A stretch of DNA of 64,000 bases from Streptosporangium amethystogenes (GCF_000721075.1 NZ_JOEQ01000007.1:124001-188000), one strand, 5' to 3'; shown: positions 49,013 through 59,817, numbered from the stretch's first letter. Notes: generated by a model not told the origin, from the sequence alone. Program-made: numbers and translations.

Positions 49013-49286
49013 CCCGCTCGGTGGGCTTGTCGGCCCGTCGCAGGGGCGCCGCCCCCTGGTGCGGCGGCAGGATCGCCTGTCCGGACTCGGCGCTGATCCG
49101 CTGCCTGGGGACGGTCCGCTGAGAGTCCGGCCAGCTCACCGGCCACTGGGGAGTCCGCCCGTTGCCTTCTTTGATGCTGTTCAGCGTGATGGCTATCAGC
49201 GATACGGCGAGACCGGCCACCACGAAGACGGCCACGAGGATCAACAGGATGATGTCACCGGTCATGATGGTGTTTCCGATGTTCAT
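48939..49286 (-). CDS. Small single-helix membrane protein, unknown function
   Basis: ATG 49286 is preceded by GGGAGACATC; 115 aa. One transmembrane helix (about 10-34, DIILLILVAVFVVAGLAVSL) precedes a cytoplasmic-looking Pro/Gln/Arg-rich tail (WPVSWPDSQRTVPRQRIS). No family recognised. The frame has a good start and hydrophobic pattern even where it overlaps the EamA 3' end. The 250 bp beyond it up to the class I fumarase is AT-rich and holds the promoters of both, including CATATG at 49352 and 49371. Confidence 0.6.
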   Translation of the reverse strand: MNIGNTIMTGDIILLILVAVFVVAGLAVSLIAITLNSIKEGNGRTPQWPVSWPDSQRTVPRQRISAESGQAILPPHQGAAPLRRADKPTERVSLPPQDDASSQSVNLPRQRVDRL

Positions 49287-49536
49287 GATGTCTCCCAACC
49301 TCCACCGGACGCTCGGTCCGGCCCCTTTCCAGCTTCTCTCGTTTCTTCGGACATATGTGAACAAAAGACGCATATGCCATTAATGCTTGTCCCAAATATG
49401 TAGTTTTCATACGATCTGTCCCCTGGTGCTCGCTGGAGAAGAGGCGGGTCGACTCCCACCCGACCGCGAAGGTCGGACACGATCGCGAGGGCCGTACCCT
49501 CTAGGAAAACGGCGCCCGCACGGAGGACCTACGACG

Positions 49537-51189
49537 ATGCCCGAGTTCGACTACACCGACCTGCTTCCCATGGGACCGGACGAGACGGAGTACCGCCTGA
49601 TCACCACCGAGGGGGTGCGGGTCGTCGAGGCCGCCGGGCGCAGGTTCCTGGAGGTCGAACCCGAGGCGCTGCGGCTGCTCACCGAGACCGCCGTCCACGA
49701 CATCTCCCACTACCTGCGGTCGTCCCACCTGGCCCAGCTCCGCAAGATCATCGAGGACCCCGAGTCGAGCGGGAACGACCGCTTCGTCGCCCTCGACCTG
49801 CTGAAGAACGCCTCGATCTCGGCGGGCGGCGTGCTCCCGATGTGCCAGGACACCGGCACCGCGATCGTGATGGGCAAGCGCGGCCGCCACGTGCTCACCG
49901 ACGGCGCCGACGCCGAGCACATCTCCCGCGGCGTCTACGACGCCTACACCCGGCTGAACCTGCGCTACTCCCAGATGGCCCCCATCACCATGTGGGAGGA
50001 GAAGAACACCGGCTCCAACCTCCCCGCGCAGATCGAGCTCTACGCCGAGGACCCGCTCGGTCACCCCGACGAGTACAAGCTGCTGTTCATGGCCAAGGGC
50101 GGCGGCAGCGCCAACAAGTCGTTCCTGTACCAGGAGACGAAGGCCGTGCTCAACGAGAAGCGGATGCTCCAGTTCCTGGAGGAGAAGATCCGCTCCCTCG
50201 GCACCGCCGCCTGTCCGCCGTACCACCTGGCGGTCGTCGTCGGCGGCACGTCCGCCGAGTTCGCCCTGAAGACCGCCAAGTACGCCAGCGCCCGCTACCT
50301 GGACTCCATCCCCACCGAAGGCTCCCCCTCCGGCCACGGATTCCGGGACACCGACCTGGAGGCCAAGGTCTTCGAGCTCACCCAGAAGCTCGGCATCGGC
50401 GCGCAGTTCGGCGGCAAGTACTTCTGCCACGACGTCCGCGTCATCCGCCTTCCCCGGCACGGCGCCTCCTGCCCCGTGGCCATCGCGGTCTCCTGCAGCG
50501 CCGATCGCCAGGCCCTGGCGAAGATCACCCCTGAGGGGGTCTTCCTGGAGCGGCTGGAGACCGACCCGGCCAGGTTCCTGCCCGAGACCACGGACGAGCA
50601 CCTGTCGGACGACGTGGTGAAGATCGACCTCAACCGCCCGATGCAGGAGATCCTCTCCGAGCTGACCAGGTACCCGGTCAAGACCCGCCTGTCGCTGACC
50701 GGACCGCTCGTGGTGGCCCGCGACATCGCGCACGCCAAGATCGGCGAGCTGCTGGACGCCGGCGGCGAGATGCCGCAGTACCTCAAGGACCACGCGGTCT
50801 ACTACGCCGGTCCCGCCAAGACCCCCGAGGGCTACGCCTCCGGCTCCTTCGGCCCGACCACCGCGGGCCGGATGGACTCCTACGTCGAACGCTTCCAGGC
50901 CGCCGGCGGCTCCAAGGTCATGCTCGCCAAGGGCAACCGCTCCAAGCAGGTCACGGACGCCTGCAAAACCCACGGCGGCTTCTACCTCGGTTCCATCGGC
51001 GGTCCCGCCGCCCGCCTCGCCCAGGACTGCATCAAGAAGGTGGAGGTGCTGGAATACCCCGAGCTGGGCATGGAGGCCGTCTGGAAGATCGAGGTCGAGG
51101 ACTTCCCTGCCTTCATCGTGGTCGACGACAAGGGCGAGGACTTCTTCACGGACACGACCGGGCCCGTCCTGAGCATCGGCCGCCGCTGA
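49537..51189 (+). CDS. Fumarate hydratase, class I (iron-sulfur)
   Basis: The 550-residue protein has the class I layout with three Cys ligands for an oxygen-sensitive [4Fe-4S] cluster, in [33 protein letters not shown] and [13 protein letters not shown]. It hydrates fumarate to malate in the TCA cycle. It starts at ATG 49537 after CGGAGGACC. The window also encodes a class II enzyme 3.2 kb away. In Streptomyces both classes sit in this neighbourhood, as I recall. Confidence 0.95.
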   Translation: MPEFDYTDLLPMGPDETEYRLITTEGVRVVEAAGRRFLEVEPEALRLLTETAVHDISHYLRSSHLAQLRKIIEDPESSGNDRFVALDLLKNASISAGGVLPMCQDTGTAIVMGKRGRHVLTDGADAEHISRGVYDAYTRLNLRYSQMAPITMWEEKNTGSNLPAQIELYAEDPLGHPDEYKLLFMAKGGGSANKSFLYQETKAVLNEKRMLQFLEEKIRSLGTAACPPYHLAVVVGGTSAEFALKTAKYASARYLDSIPTEGSPSGHGFRDTDLEAKVFELTQKLGIGAQFGGKYFCHDVRVIRLPRHGASCPVAIAVSCSADRQALAKITPEGVFLERLETDPARFLPETTDEHLSDDVVKIDLNRPMQEILSELTRYPVKTRLSLTGPLVVARDIAHAKIGELLDAGGEMPQYLKDHAVYYAGPAKTPEGYASGSFGPTTAGRMDSYVERFQAAGGSKVMLAKGNRSKQVTDACKTHGGFYLGSIGGPAARLAQDCIKKVEVLEYPELGMEAVWKIEVEDFPAFIVVDDKGEDFFTDTTGPVLSIGRR

Positions 51190-51226
51190 CCGCCCCCGGC
51201 CTTCTCCGGACTCCGTCGTACCGGCA

Positions 51227-51253
51227 CCCGAGGTCGACGAACTCGACCTCGGG
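51227..51253 (+). terminator. Hairpin terminator after class I fumarase
   Basis: A perfect 11-bp stem, CCCGAGGTCGA and TCGACCTCGGG, with loop CGAAC, 38 bp after the stop. No T-run. The remaining gap to 51481 is relatively AT-rich and contains a GACGGCCTTC tandem repeat near 51261 and the kinase promoter. Confidence 0.7.
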
Positions 51254-51481
51254 CGCCCATCGACGGCCTTCGACGGCCTTCGATGCCGGAAACATGCTCA
51301 TTACCTATAGTATCGCCGCATACGTCCTGATTATCGGGAGAAGCCATGGCCCCTCGGCAATTTGTCAGATATCACGCAGCGTTTCTCAACAGTTACGAGC
51401 GCGAAAATCTGACCGAAGTTGGCAAGAAGATTCGGCCCGGTCTCTACTGGTCTCATTACGCAAATCGGTAAGCTGCACCAC

Positions 51482-52717
51482 ATGCGTGCGCCGCCCGGAT
51501 ACCTTCTTGCAGCGCGCTACCGGCTGTCAGAACCGGTTGGGCGCGGTGGCATGGGCACTGTCTGGCGCGCACACGACGAGTTGCTCAACCGCGAGGTGGC
51601 CGTCAAGGAGGTCCGCCTCCCCCTGGTCCTCGACGAGGATCTCCGCGCCGAGCTGTGCGCCAGGACCGAACGTGAGGGTCGGGCGACCGCGATGGTCGCC
51701 CACCCCTCGGTCATCACGGTCTTCGACGTCGTCACCGAGGACGAGCGCCCCTGGATCGTGATGGAGCTGCTCCGTGCCAGATCGCTGGAGCAGCTCCTGC
51801 AGGACCACGGCCCGCTGCCGCCACGCCAGGTGGCGGAGATCGGCCGTCAGGTCCTGGGGGCGCTGCGCGCCGTGCACGCCAAGGGGATCCTCCACCGCGA
51901 CGTGAAGCCCAGCAACGTCCTGGTGACCGACGACCGGGCGGTGCTCACCGACTTCGGCCTGGCCGCACTGGAAGGTGACGTGTCGATCACCCAGGCGGGC
52001 ATCGTGCTGGGCTCGGCCGGATACATCGCCCCCGAGCGCGTGCTGGGCTCCAAGGCCAGCCCGTCCGGCGACCTGTGGTCACTCGGCGCGACCCTCTACA
52101 CCGCCGTCGAGGGCCGGGGCCTGCACGGCCGCCGTACGGCCGCCGCCGCGCTCGCCGCACTGACCAGTGGCGAGCCGATCCCCATGGAGCGGGCGGGCCC
52201 GCTGACGCCGGTGCTGCGGGGTCTCCTCACGATCGACCCGAACTCCCGGCTCGACACGGGACGGGCCTCGCTGATGCTCGCCCGGGTGGCGGCCGGCGGG
52301 CTGGTCGAGGATTCCTTCACCATGCCTCCGGCCCGGCCCGCACGGCCCGATGTCAGATCCGACATCAGGCCCGCCAGGCGCCCCGACGGCAGGCCACCCG
52401 TGGGCGGGTCCGGCGGGACCCTGGTTCCGCCGTTCAGCCGTCGTTCCCAGCACCGCGGGCTGCACCGGTTCGGCTCGGTGCCGACGCCGACCTCGGCGCC
52501 GCGGCTCTCGTCCCCCATGTCGGCCCCGCCACCGTCCGGACCGATGTCTGCACCGGTGTCCCAGCCTCGCGCACATCGGCGTCCGGGCGAAGGGGTGCAC
52601 AGAAAGCCGACGGAGGTTTCGCCGACCTATCGCCCATTTGTCCGTTTTATGACACCCCTTATAAGGTTGATGCTCCCGCGTCTTCTCTGGCCGAGGGAAC
52701 TCCGTAAGCGCGGGTAA
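51482..52717 (+). CDS. Ser/Thr protein kinase, no transmembrane helix
   Basis: The 411-residue protein has a complete kinase domain (about 10-270): GRGGMGTVW loop, VAVKEV Lys, HRDVKPSNVL catalytic loop, DFGLA, and APERVLG. Residues about 280-370 are Pro/Ser/Arg-rich. The last 30 residues (FVRFMTPLIRLMLPRLLWPR) form a short hydrophobic basic segment that could sit on the membrane (inference). It starts at ATG 51482, 7 bp after TAAGCT. The second kinase follows by 35 bp. Confidence 0.92.
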   Translation: MRAPPGYLLAARYRLSEPVGRGGMGTVWRAHDELLNREVAVKEVRLPLVLDEDLRAELCARTEREGRATAMVAHPSVITVFDVVTEDERPWIVMELLRARSLEQLLQDHGPLPPRQVAEIGRQVLGALRAVHAKGILHRDVKPSNVLVTDDRAVLTDFGLAALEGDVSITQAGIVLGSAGYIAPERVLGSKASPSGDLWSLGATLYTAVEGRGLHGRRTAAAALAALTSGEPIPMERAGPLTPVLRGLLTIDPNSRLDTGRASLMLARVAAGGLVEDSFTMPPARPARPDVRSDIRPARRPDGRPPVGGSGGTLVPPFSRRSQHRGLHRFGSVPTPTSAPRLSSPMSAPPPSGPMSAPVSQPRAHRRPGEGVHRKPTEVSPTYRPFVRFMTPLIRLMLPRLLWPRELRKRG

Positions 52718-52752
52718 AGCGCTTCTCAAGGTGGAATGGCTATCTTCTTCTC

Positions 52753-54342
52753 ATGCCGGAACAGCAGATGCGTGTGCTCGCGGACCGTTACGAGCTGATC
52801 GCGCCGCTCGGCCGGGGCACGATGGGCACAGTTTGGAAAGCCCGTGACCGTTCCCTCGGCCGTGAAGTCGCGATCAAGGAGATCCGTCAGGAACCCGGCC
52901 TCAGCGAGGCGCAACGCGCCGAACTTCGGGAGCGGATGATCCGCGAGGGCCGCACGGCCGCCCGCATCAGTCATCCCTCGGTGGCCACCGTCCACGACGC
53001 CATCGTCGAGGACGGCAGCCCCTGGATCATCATGGAGCTCGTGCAGGCACGCTCCCTGGAGCAGGTGATCGAGGAGGAGGGGCCACTCCCGCCCCGCCTG
53101 GTCGCCGAGATCGGGGCCGACCTGCTGGGGGCGCTCCGCGCGGCCCACGCCCAGGGGGTGCTGCACCGCGACGTCAAGCCCGGCAATGTGCTGATCACCG
53201 AGAACGGCCGGGTGGTCCTCACCGACTTCGGCATCGCCAAGGCCGAGGGCGACACGAGCCTCACCAAGACCGGCATGGTGATCGGCTCTCCCGGATACAC
53301 CGCGCCCGAGCGGGCCCGCGGCGAGCACAACGGCCCCGAGTCGGACCTGTGGTCCCTCGGCGCCACGCTGTACTTCGCGGTCGAGGGCCGCCCGGCCTAC
53401 GAGCGGGCCTCGGTGGCGGAGACCCTGGCCGCGCTGATGAGCGAGCAGGTCGACCCGCCCACCCAGGCGGGGCCACTGCGCCCGGTGCTCGAACAGCTGC
53501 TGGAGAAGGACCACACGGCGCGGCTGACGGCCGCTCAGGCGGGCGCGATGCTCCGGGCCGTGGCGGACACCCCCTCACACCTCGCGGACTCCATCCCCGC
53601 CGTCCCCGCCCCCGCACCGCCCCCTTCCGCCCCGGAGACGCCCCTCGCACCGGACGCGGAGGAGGACGACGCCGACGGCTTCGACGCCGACCGCACCATG
53701 GTGGTCATCCGCCCCAAGGGCGGCCTGCGCATCCCCGGCGGAACGGCGCCCGTCGCGGAACCTCCCTCCACCGCGGCCCCCGGCCGTCCGACTGCCTCGC
53801 CCTACCCGGACAGCCAGCCCCCGGGGCGGCAGGGCCCTCCCGGTCTCGGGACTCCGGTCGCCCGGGGACCCGCGACCGCCGGTCGCGGCCCGGGCGCCTT
53901 CGGGCAGCAGGGAAACGAGCACGGATTCCCCGACAGCGGAAAGCCTGACCTCTCCGCCACCCCGCCGCACGGCTTCCCCCCGGTCGATCCGGAGTTCGGG
54001 GCGCCCGTCCCCGGACGCCCGGAAACCCCCGCCGCCCTCCCGCCGCACGGCCCACTCCCCGGCGACCGTCCCGCCGGCCCGGGAGTCCCGATGTCCTCGC
54101 AGCCCTGGCGCCCGCCGGGGCCTGAGTCCTCCGACGGCGCCTTCGGCCGCTCTCCCGGCCTGGGCACCGACCTGTTCGCGATCGCGGGTCAGAACGGTCG
54201 GCACGTCCCCGGTGCCCCCGGTGCTCCTGGGGAGCGGCAGACCCCCTCGAAAAAACCCCCGATCGGCATCCTCGCCCTCATGGGCGTGGCCGCGATCGCG
54301 CTGGTAGTGATCATGATTCTGGTGGTCGCCGCCCTCTCCTGA
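52753..54342 (+). CDS. Ser/Thr protein kinase with single C-terminal transmembrane helix
   Basis: The protein is 529 aa. The kinase domain (about 10-275) has [30 protein letters not shown] and APERARG. A long Pro/Gly-rich linker (about 285-500) ends in one helix (about 505-527, [20 protein letters not shown]) and nothing beyond it, so there is no external sensor domain, unlike PknB with PASTA repeats. Kinase lobe is closely related to the gene upstream, suggesting tandem duplication. Confidence 0.94.
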   Translation: MPEQQMRVLADRYELIAPLGRGTMGTVWKARDRSLGREVAIKEIRQEPGLSEAQRAELRERMIREGRTAARISHPSVATVHDAIVEDGSPWIIMELVQARSLEQVIEEEGPLPPRLVAEIGADLLGALRAAHAQGVLHRDVKPGNVLITENGRVVLTDFGIAKAEGDTSLTKTGMVIGSPGYTAPERARGEHNGPESDLWSLGATLYFAVEGRPAYERASVAETLAALMSEQVDPPTQAGPLRPVLEQLLEKDHTARLTAAQAGAMLRAVADTPSHLADSIPAVPAPAPPPSAPETPLAPDAEEDDADGFDADRTMVVIRPKGGLRIPGGTAPVAEPPSTAAPGRPTASPYPDSQPPGRQGPPGLGTPVARGPATAGRGPGAFGQQGNEHGFPDSGKPDLSATPPHGFPPVDPEFGAPVPGRPETPAALPPHGPLPGDRPAGPGVPMSSQPWRPPGPESSDGAFGRSPGLGTDLFAIAGQNGRHVPGAPGAPGERQTPSKKPPIGILALMGVAAIALVVIMILVVAALS

Positions 54343-54407
54343 GTACTCCCCCGGTAAGGACCCGCACCTGCCGGTTTGATTCCCTCCCTGGGACGCAGAC
54401 TGGACGT

Positions 54408-55799
54408 ATGAGCGAGTATCGGATCGAGCATGACTCGATGGGCGAGGTGCGGGTGCCTGCGGGCGCGAAGTGGCGGGCGCAGACCCAGCGGGCAGTGGAG
54501 AACTTCCCCGTCTCCGGGCGCGGGCTGGAGATTCCACACATCTCCGCACTCGGCCTGATCAAGGCCCTCTCCGCCGAGGTCAACGCCGAACTGGGGGTGC
54601 TCGACAAGGAGATGGCGCAGGCGATCGCCGAGGCCGCCACCGACGTCGCGGAGAACGAGTGGGACGGTGAGTTCCCCGTCGACGTCTTCCAGACCGGCTC
54701 CGGCACCTCCTCCAACATGAACGCCAACGAGGTGATCGCCACCCTCGCCGAGGAGCGGCTGGGCCGCCCCGTCCACCCCAACGACCACGTGAACGCCTCA
54801 CAGTCGTCCAACGACGTGTTTCCCACCTCCATCCACGTCGCCGCCCTGACCGAGGTGTCATACCACCTGATCCCCGCCCTACGGCACCTGGCCACCGCGC
54901 TGCGGGACAAGTCGCTGGAGTTCGACGGCGTGGTGAAGGCGGGGCGCACGCACCTGATGGACGCCACCCCGGTCACGCTGGGCCAGGAGTTCGGCGGGTA
55001 CGCCACGCAGATCGACAACGCCATCGGGCGGGTGCGCGGCGCGCTCCCGCACCTCGCCCAGCTGCCCCTGGGCGGTACGGCGGTCGGCACCGGTGTCAAC
55101 ACCCCTCCCGGCTTCGCGGCCAAGGTCATCGAGAAGCTGCGCGAGGCCACCGGGCTGCCGTTCTCCGAGGCTCCCGACCACTTCGAGGCCCAGGGGGCCC
55201 GGGACGCCATCGTGGAGCTCTCCGGCCAGCTCCGTACGGTCGCGATCTCGCTCAACAAGATCGCCAACGATCTCCGCTGGATGGGTTCCGGCCCCCGGGC
55301 GGGGCTGGGCGAGATCAACCTGCCCGACCTCCAGCCCGGCTCGTCGATCATGCCGGGCAAGGTCAACCCGGTCGTCCCCGAGGCGGTGACCATGGTCGTC
55401 GCCCAGGTCATCGGGAACGACGCGGCCATCGCCTTCTCCGGTGCCTCGGGCACGTTCGAGCTCAACGTGATGCTCCCGGTCATCGCGCGCAACATCCTGG
55501 AGTCCATCCGGCTGATCGCCAACGCCTCCCGGCTACTGGCCGACCGTTGCGTGCACGGCGTGACCGCCAACGTCGACCGCCTGCGCGAGTACGCGGAGTC
55601 CTCGCCGTCGATCGTCACCCCGCTCAACCCCTACGTCGGGTACGAGGAGGCCGCCAAGATAGCGAAGCAGGCCCTGGCCGAGCGCAAGACCATCCGCGAG
55701 GTCGTCATCGAGCGCGGCCATGTGGCCAACGGCACCCTCACCGAGGAACGGCTCGACGACCTGCTCGACGTACTGTCCATGACCCGGCCTCCGTCATAG
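54408..55799 (+). CDS. fumC: Fumarate hydratase, class II
   Basis: The 463-residue protein carries the fumarase/aspartase signature [11 protein letters not shown] and [33 protein letters not shown], and [16 protein letters not shown]. It is the oxygen-stable, iron-free fumarase. It starts at ATG 54408, 65 bp after the kinase. Together with the class I enzyme it gives the strain two unrelated enzymes for the same step. Confidence 0.96.
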   Translation: MSEYRIEHDSMGEVRVPAGAKWRAQTQRAVENFPVSGRGLEIPHISALGLIKALSAEVNAELGVLDKEMAQAIAEAATDVAENEWDGEFPVDVFQTGSGTSSNMNANEVIATLAEERLGRPVHPNDHVNASQSSNDVFPTSIHVAALTEVSYHLIPALRHLATALRDKSLEFDGVVKAGRTHLMDATPVTLGQEFGGYATQIDNAIGRVRGALPHLAQLPLGGTAVGTGVNTPPGFAAKVIEKLREATGLPFSEAPDHFEAQGARDAIVELSGQLRTVAISLNKIANDLRWMGSGPRAGLGEINLPDLQPGSSIMPGKVNPVVPEAVTMVVAQVIGNDAAIAFSGASGTFELNVMLPVIARNILESIRLIANASRLLADRCVHGVTANVDRLREYAESSPSIVTPLNPYVGYEEAAKIAKQALAERKTIREVVIERGHVANGTLTEERLDDLLDVLSMTRPPS

Positions 55800-55985
55800 C
55801 TGCCGCCTGTCACGGTCGTCCGGGCGGCGCCCCGCCGTGTCGTCGGCCATCGCGGCACGCCGCCGCTTTCCCACCTCGTGCGGCACCACCTGGCCGATCC
55901 TCGCCACGGCGAGATCCGCGGTGACGGGGCCCAGAACGGCGACCCGACCGATGCCGTGGGGCGGCCGCCTGCGAGACTGCGAAAC

Positions 55986-56372
55986 ATGACCCAGATCAAG
56001 TTCTATGGTCGGCGGGACGTGTGGTCCGGCCGGCGTCAGGAGATCTCCGACGCCGTCCACGGCTGTCTGGTGGACGTCTGGCGACTCCCCGAGGACAAGC
56101 GGTTCCACCGGTTCCTGCTGCTGGACGCCGAGGACCTGATCTGCCCGCAGCGGAGCGAGCGGTACCTCATCGTGGAGATCGTCTGTTTCGGCGGCCGGTC
56201 GGACGAGGCCAAGCGCGCGCTGATCCGCGCCCTGTTCGCCAGGACCGGGGAGGAACTCGATCTCCCCGCCGAGGACCTGGAGATCGTGATCCTGGAGTCG
56301 CCCAAGGTCAACTGGGGCATCCGCGGTCTCCCCGGCGACGAGCTGACGCTCATGTATCCGGTCACCATCTGA
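55986..56372 (+). CDS. Tautomerase-fold protein (Tautomerase_2 type) without N-terminal Pro
   Basis: The 128-residue protein matches the Tautomerase_2 family (LPEDKRFHRFLLLDAEDLIC, RSERYLIVEIVCFGGRSDEAK, NWGIRGLPGDELTL). Classical 4-oxalocrotonate tautomerases need Pro directly after the start Met as the catalytic base; here the sequence begins Met-Thr-Gln-Ile. Activity by the usual mechanism is therefore doubtful. Reaction unknown. A GAGACT element 7 bp before ATG 55986 is a possible leaderless -10. Confidence 0.85.
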   Translation: MTQIKFYGRRDVWSGRRQEISDAVHGCLVDVWRLPEDKRFHRFLLLDAEDLICPQRSERYLIVEIVCFGGRSDEAKRALIRALFARTGEELDLPAEDLEIVILESPKVNWGIRGLPGDELTLMYPVTI

Positions 56373-56541
56373 GACGCCGCCTTCCCTCCGGCGGTGGCCG
56401 GCCCGGGAGGCTCGTACTCTGGCCCCCATCGGCATCCCCCGGGCCGGGCGGGAAGGCGGAGCCAGGCCACATATACCGGGAATGGAGTGTGGGGGTGGGC
56501 TACATGGGCTGGGATTCAGGTCATTGCCTAGATTCGGCAGC

Positions 56542-57288
56542 ATGATGGACCTAGCGGGTCGACGAGCCGTGGTGACCGGCGCGGGCAGCGGGATCGGGCG
56601 CGCCTGCGCGCACCGGCTGGCCGAGGCCGGAGCACACGTACTGGTGGTCGACATCGACGCCGAGGCCGCGACCAAGGTCGCCGCGGAGATCTCGGGAACA
56701 CCCGTCGTCGCGGACCTGTCGGCACCGGACTTCACCCGGGCGATCCCGCCCGGCACGGACATCCTGGTGAACAACGCGGGATTCCAGCACGTCGCCCCGA
56801 TCGAGAAGTTCCCCCCCGAGGTGTTCGCCAGAATACTCAAAGTGATGGTGGAGGCCCCCTTCCTGCTGGTCAGGGAGACGCTGCCGGGAATGTACGAGCG
56901 CGGCTGGGGCCGGATCGTCAACATCTCCTCGGTCCACGGGCTCCGCGCCTCGCCCTACAAGTCCGCGTACGTCACCGCCAAACACGCTCTCGAAGGGCTG
57001 TCCAAGGTGATCGCCCTGGAGGGCGCCCCGCACGGCGTCACCTCCAACTGCGTCAGCCCCGCCTATGTCCGCACTCCCCTGGTGGAGAACCAGATCGGCG
57101 CCCAGGCCGGAACCCACGGCATCGGCAGGGACGAGGTGGTCGAGCAGATCATGCTCGCCCCCGCCGCCGTCAAACGGCTCATCGAACCCGCGGAGGTCGC
57201 CGAACTCGTCGCCTACCTCTGCGGCCCGCATGCCTCCTCCATAACCGGCGCCTCCCTCCCCCTGGACGGCGGCTGGACCGCCCGCTGA
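56542..57288 (+). CDS. Short-chain dehydrogenase, 3-hydroxybutyrate dehydrogenase-like
   Basis: A 248-residue SDR with TGAGSGIG cofactor loop, NNAG, Ser in NISSVHG and the YxxxK pair in SAYVTAKHALE. Similarity to D-3-hydroxybutyrate dehydrogenases is seen in NNAGFQHVAPIE and HALEGLSKVIALE. The ATG at 56542 is 7 bp after TAGATT (56529-56534), so the leaderless start is favoured over more upstream codons. It runs toward a PucR-type regulator, which may control it. Confidence 0.9.
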   Translation: MMDLAGRRAVVTGAGSGIGRACAHRLAEAGAHVLVVDIDAEAATKVAAEISGTPVVADLSAPDFTRAIPPGTDILVNNAGFQHVAPIEKFPPEVFARILKVMVEAPFLLVRETLPGMYERGWGRIVNISSVHGLRASPYKSAYVTAKHALEGLSKVIALEGAPHGVTSNCVSPAYVRTPLVENQIGAQAGTHGIGRDEVVEQIMLAPAAVKRLIEPAEVAELVAYLCGPHASSITGASLPLDGGWTAR

Positions 57289-57301
57289 CCCCCCACGAGA
57301 C

Positions 57302-57563
57302 CGCGCCGGCGACTGTGCTGAAGAGTGAAGGAGCCGGATCCCAGCGGCCGGACCGCGACGCGCCAGCGTCGCCAACAACACGTAAGGACACAACACAGGG
57401 ACGGGCCAAACGCCCCATCTCAAGGGACTACCCGCGAGGACGCGCCGGCGACTGGACTGAGGAGTAAAGGAGCGAAGCGGATGAACGACGAGGGAAGGAG
57501 CCGGACAAGAGCGTCCGAACCGCGACGCGCAGCGTCGCCAACAACACGCGTCGCCAACAACAC
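57302..57563 (+). repeat. Imperfect direct repeat and 16-bp tandem repeat at PucR 5' end
   Basis: CGCGCCGGCGACTG begins two copies, 57302-57382 and 57441-57548; the first 33 bases match at 29 positions. The copies share ACCGCGACGCG and GCGTCGCCAACAACAC. The 16-mer occurs at 57366-57381, 57532-57547 and 57548-57563, the last two in exact tandem. The second copy carries an extra segment with the PucR ribosome site and ATG. No insertion-sequence ends or encoded transposase. Confidence 0.85.
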
Positions 57564-59538
57564 TGTCTTCCTTGAGCTGCTGGCCCGGGAGGCGTCGGCG
57601 GTCGAGTTCGAAGGACCCGTTCTCGCCGCGAGGAGCGCCGGGATCGGCGCGGAGGCACTGGCCGAGCTGGAGGAGGCCAAGCTCACCGCGTTGAAGGTAC
57701 GGGCGTTGCTGCGGCGCAGGGCGAAGCGTGAGGCGGAACTGTCCGCGCTGTTCGACACGGCCGGCGACCTCGCGGGACTACGGGATCTGGACGCCGTCCT
57801 GGAGGCCATCGTGCACCGGGCCAGGCAGCTGCTCGGCACCGATGCGGCCTACATGACGCTGCACGACCCCGAGCGGGGCGACACCTGGATGCGGGTGACC
57901 GACGGATCGGTCTCGGCGAAGTTCCGGGCGCTAAGGCTGCCCATGGGCGCGGGTCTCGGCGGGCTGGTGGCCCAGACCGCCACCCCGTACTCGACCGCCG
58001 ACTACTTCGCCGACGCGCGCTTCCGGCACAAGAGCGACATCGACGACGCGGTGCTTGAGGAGGGGCTGGTCGCCATCCTCGGCGTGCCGCTCAAGCTGGG
58101 CACGCGGGTGATCGGGGTGCTGTTCGCGGCCAACCGGAGCGTGCGGCCCTTTACCCAGGACGAGGTCGTGCTGCTGGGCTCGCTGGCCGCGCACGCGGCG
58201 GTGGCGATCGACAACGCCCGGCTGCTGCAGGAGACCAGGAACGCGCTGGAGGAGCTCAGCGAGGCCAGCCGGCAGGTGAACGCGCACAGCCAGGCGGTGG
58301 AACGCGCCGCTCTCGCGCACGACCGGATGGCCGGTCTGGTGCTGCGCGGCGGCGGGGTCGAAGACGTGGCCGCGGTGGTGACGGAGGTCCTCGGTGGCTC
58401 GCTGACGGTGCTCGACGACGCCGGTCGTCCGATCGCCGGGGACGCGAGCGTGCTGGAGGGCACGCTGGACGAGGAAACGCTCGACCGGGCGGAATCCGAG
58501 CAGAGGTCGGCGCTGAGATCCGCACAGAGGTCGGCGCGGAGGTCCGGCGCCGGGCGCAAGGAGAGCGCCGGGCAGCCGCCGCGGAAGGCGGCGGACGTGA
58601 TCGCGGACGCCGCGCGGTCGTCGAGGACGCTCGGGCGCACCGTGTGGCGGGGGAACCTGCTGGTCGCGTCGGTGGAGGTGAGCACGGAACCGCTGTGCAC
58701 GCTGGTGTTGCGCAACGGCGTGCGGATGTCGGACGCCGATCACCGCATCCTGGAACGGGCCGCGCTGGTCACCGCGCTGCTGCTGTTGTTCCGGCGTACG
58801 GTGGCCGAGGCGGAGGGCCGGGTCAGGGGTGAGCTGCTCGACGACCTGATCTCACGGCCCGCCCTCGACGGCCTGGCCGACCGCGCCCGGCGGGTGGGGG
58901 TGAACCTGGACGCCGACCACGTGGTGGTCGTGGTCCGCCACGGCGGCGGGCGGGAGCGGGCCGCGTTCTGGGCGTCCTCCCAGGCGGCCCTGCACCAAGG
59001 CCTGGCCGCCCAGCGCGGTGACGAGGTGGTCCTGCTGTTGCCGGGGGACCGGCCCGGCCTGCTGGCGAAGCGGGTGGCGACCGAACTGAGCGCCTCGCTG
59101 GGCCACCCGGCCACGGCGGGCGCCGGAGGACCCGTACGCGGCGCCGCCGAGGTGGCCGCGGGGCACCGGGAGGCCCAGCGCTGCGCCGACGCCCTGGTGG
59201 CTCTGGGGCGTGCCGGAGACGGCGCCGACGCCAGGGAGCTCGGCTTCGTCGGACTGCTGGTCGGTGAGGGACGCGACATCGGGGCGTTCCTCACCTCGAC
59301 GCTCGGCCCGGTGGTCGACTACGACGCCCGCAAGGGCACCACGCTGGTGCGGACGCTCGCCGCGTACTTCGGCGTGGGCGGCTCGCTGTCGCGTACGAGC
59401 GAGGCCCTGCACATCCACGTCAACACGGTCACCCAGCGCCTGGATCGGATCGGCCAGCTCCTCGGCGACGACTGGCAGGCCCCCGACCGAGCCCTGGAGA
59501 TCCAACTTGCCCTCCGCCTGCACCGCCTCAGCGGCTGA
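57481..59538 (+). CDS. PucR-type regulator with GAF domain
   Basis: ATG 57481 with AAGGAG upstream gives 685 aa. Residues about 100-250 are a GAF domain (LLGTDAAYMTLHDPERGDTW, VAILGVPLKLGTRVIGVLF). The C-terminal region ends in the PucR/CdaR HTH (TLAAYFGVGGSLSRTSEALHIHVNTVTQRLDRI). Such regulators sense small carboxylic or purine compounds. The first 25-30 residues derive from the repeat and do not look like family sequence. It probably regulates the 3-hydroxybutyrate dehydrogenase-like gene upstream (inference). Confidence 0.9.
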   Translation: MNDEGRSRTRASEPRRAASPTTRVANNTVFLELLAREASAVEFEGPVLAARSAGIGAEALAELEEAKLTALKVRALLRRRAKREAELSALFDTAGDLAGLRDLDAVLEAIVHRARQLLGTDAAYMTLHDPERGDTWMRVTDGSVSAKFRALRLPMGAGLGGLVAQTATPYSTADYFADARFRHKSDIDDAVLEEGLVAILGVPLKLGTRVIGVLFAANRSVRPFTQDEVVLLGSLAAHAAVAIDNARLLQETRNALEELSEASRQVNAHSQAVERAALAHDRMAGLVLRGGGVEDVAAVVTEVLGGSLTVLDDAGRPIAGDASVLEGTLDEETLDRAESEQRSALRSAQRSARRSGAGRKESAGQPPRKAADVIADAARSSRTLGRTVWRGNLLVASVEVSTEPLCTLVLRNGVRMSDADHRILERAALVTALLLLFRRTVAEAEGRVRGELLDDLISRPALDGLADRARRVGVNLDADHVVVVVRHGGGRERAAFWASSQAALHQGLAAQRGDEVVLLLPGDRPGLLAKRVATELSASLGHPATAGAGGPVRGAAEVAAGHREAQRCADALVALGRAGDGADARELGFVGLLVGEGRDIGAFLTSTLGPVVDYDARKGTTLVRTLAAYFGVGGSLSRTSEALHIHVNTVTQRLDRIGQLLGDDWQAPDRALEIQLALRLHRLSG

Positions 59539-59817
59539 CCCCGCAGCTGATCCCGCGGCCGCGTGGCCGTCCCCACCTCGGCGGCCGAAGCCGGCCACCC
59601 GATCACACCCCGCCCGGCCCCGGCCCGATGGTCGGCCACGGCCGCATCGGGCCCCGCCCGCATGGCGTCGTGGCCCACCTCGGGCGTACCGCGCGGCGGC
59701 TCCGAACACCCACATAGGACGCCTGTCGGCTATGGCTGTCACCCCCATAGGAGTGACGCCGGTCACTACGTACGGTAGCCGGAATCCCCCCAACAGCGAC
59801 TCCCCCTGGTGAGTGAG

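Noticed and set aside
49352..49400. CATATG repeats as an operator
   Set aside because: Two CATATG and one AATATG at unequal spacing (19 and 24 bp) in AT-rich DNA are not enough to call a site.
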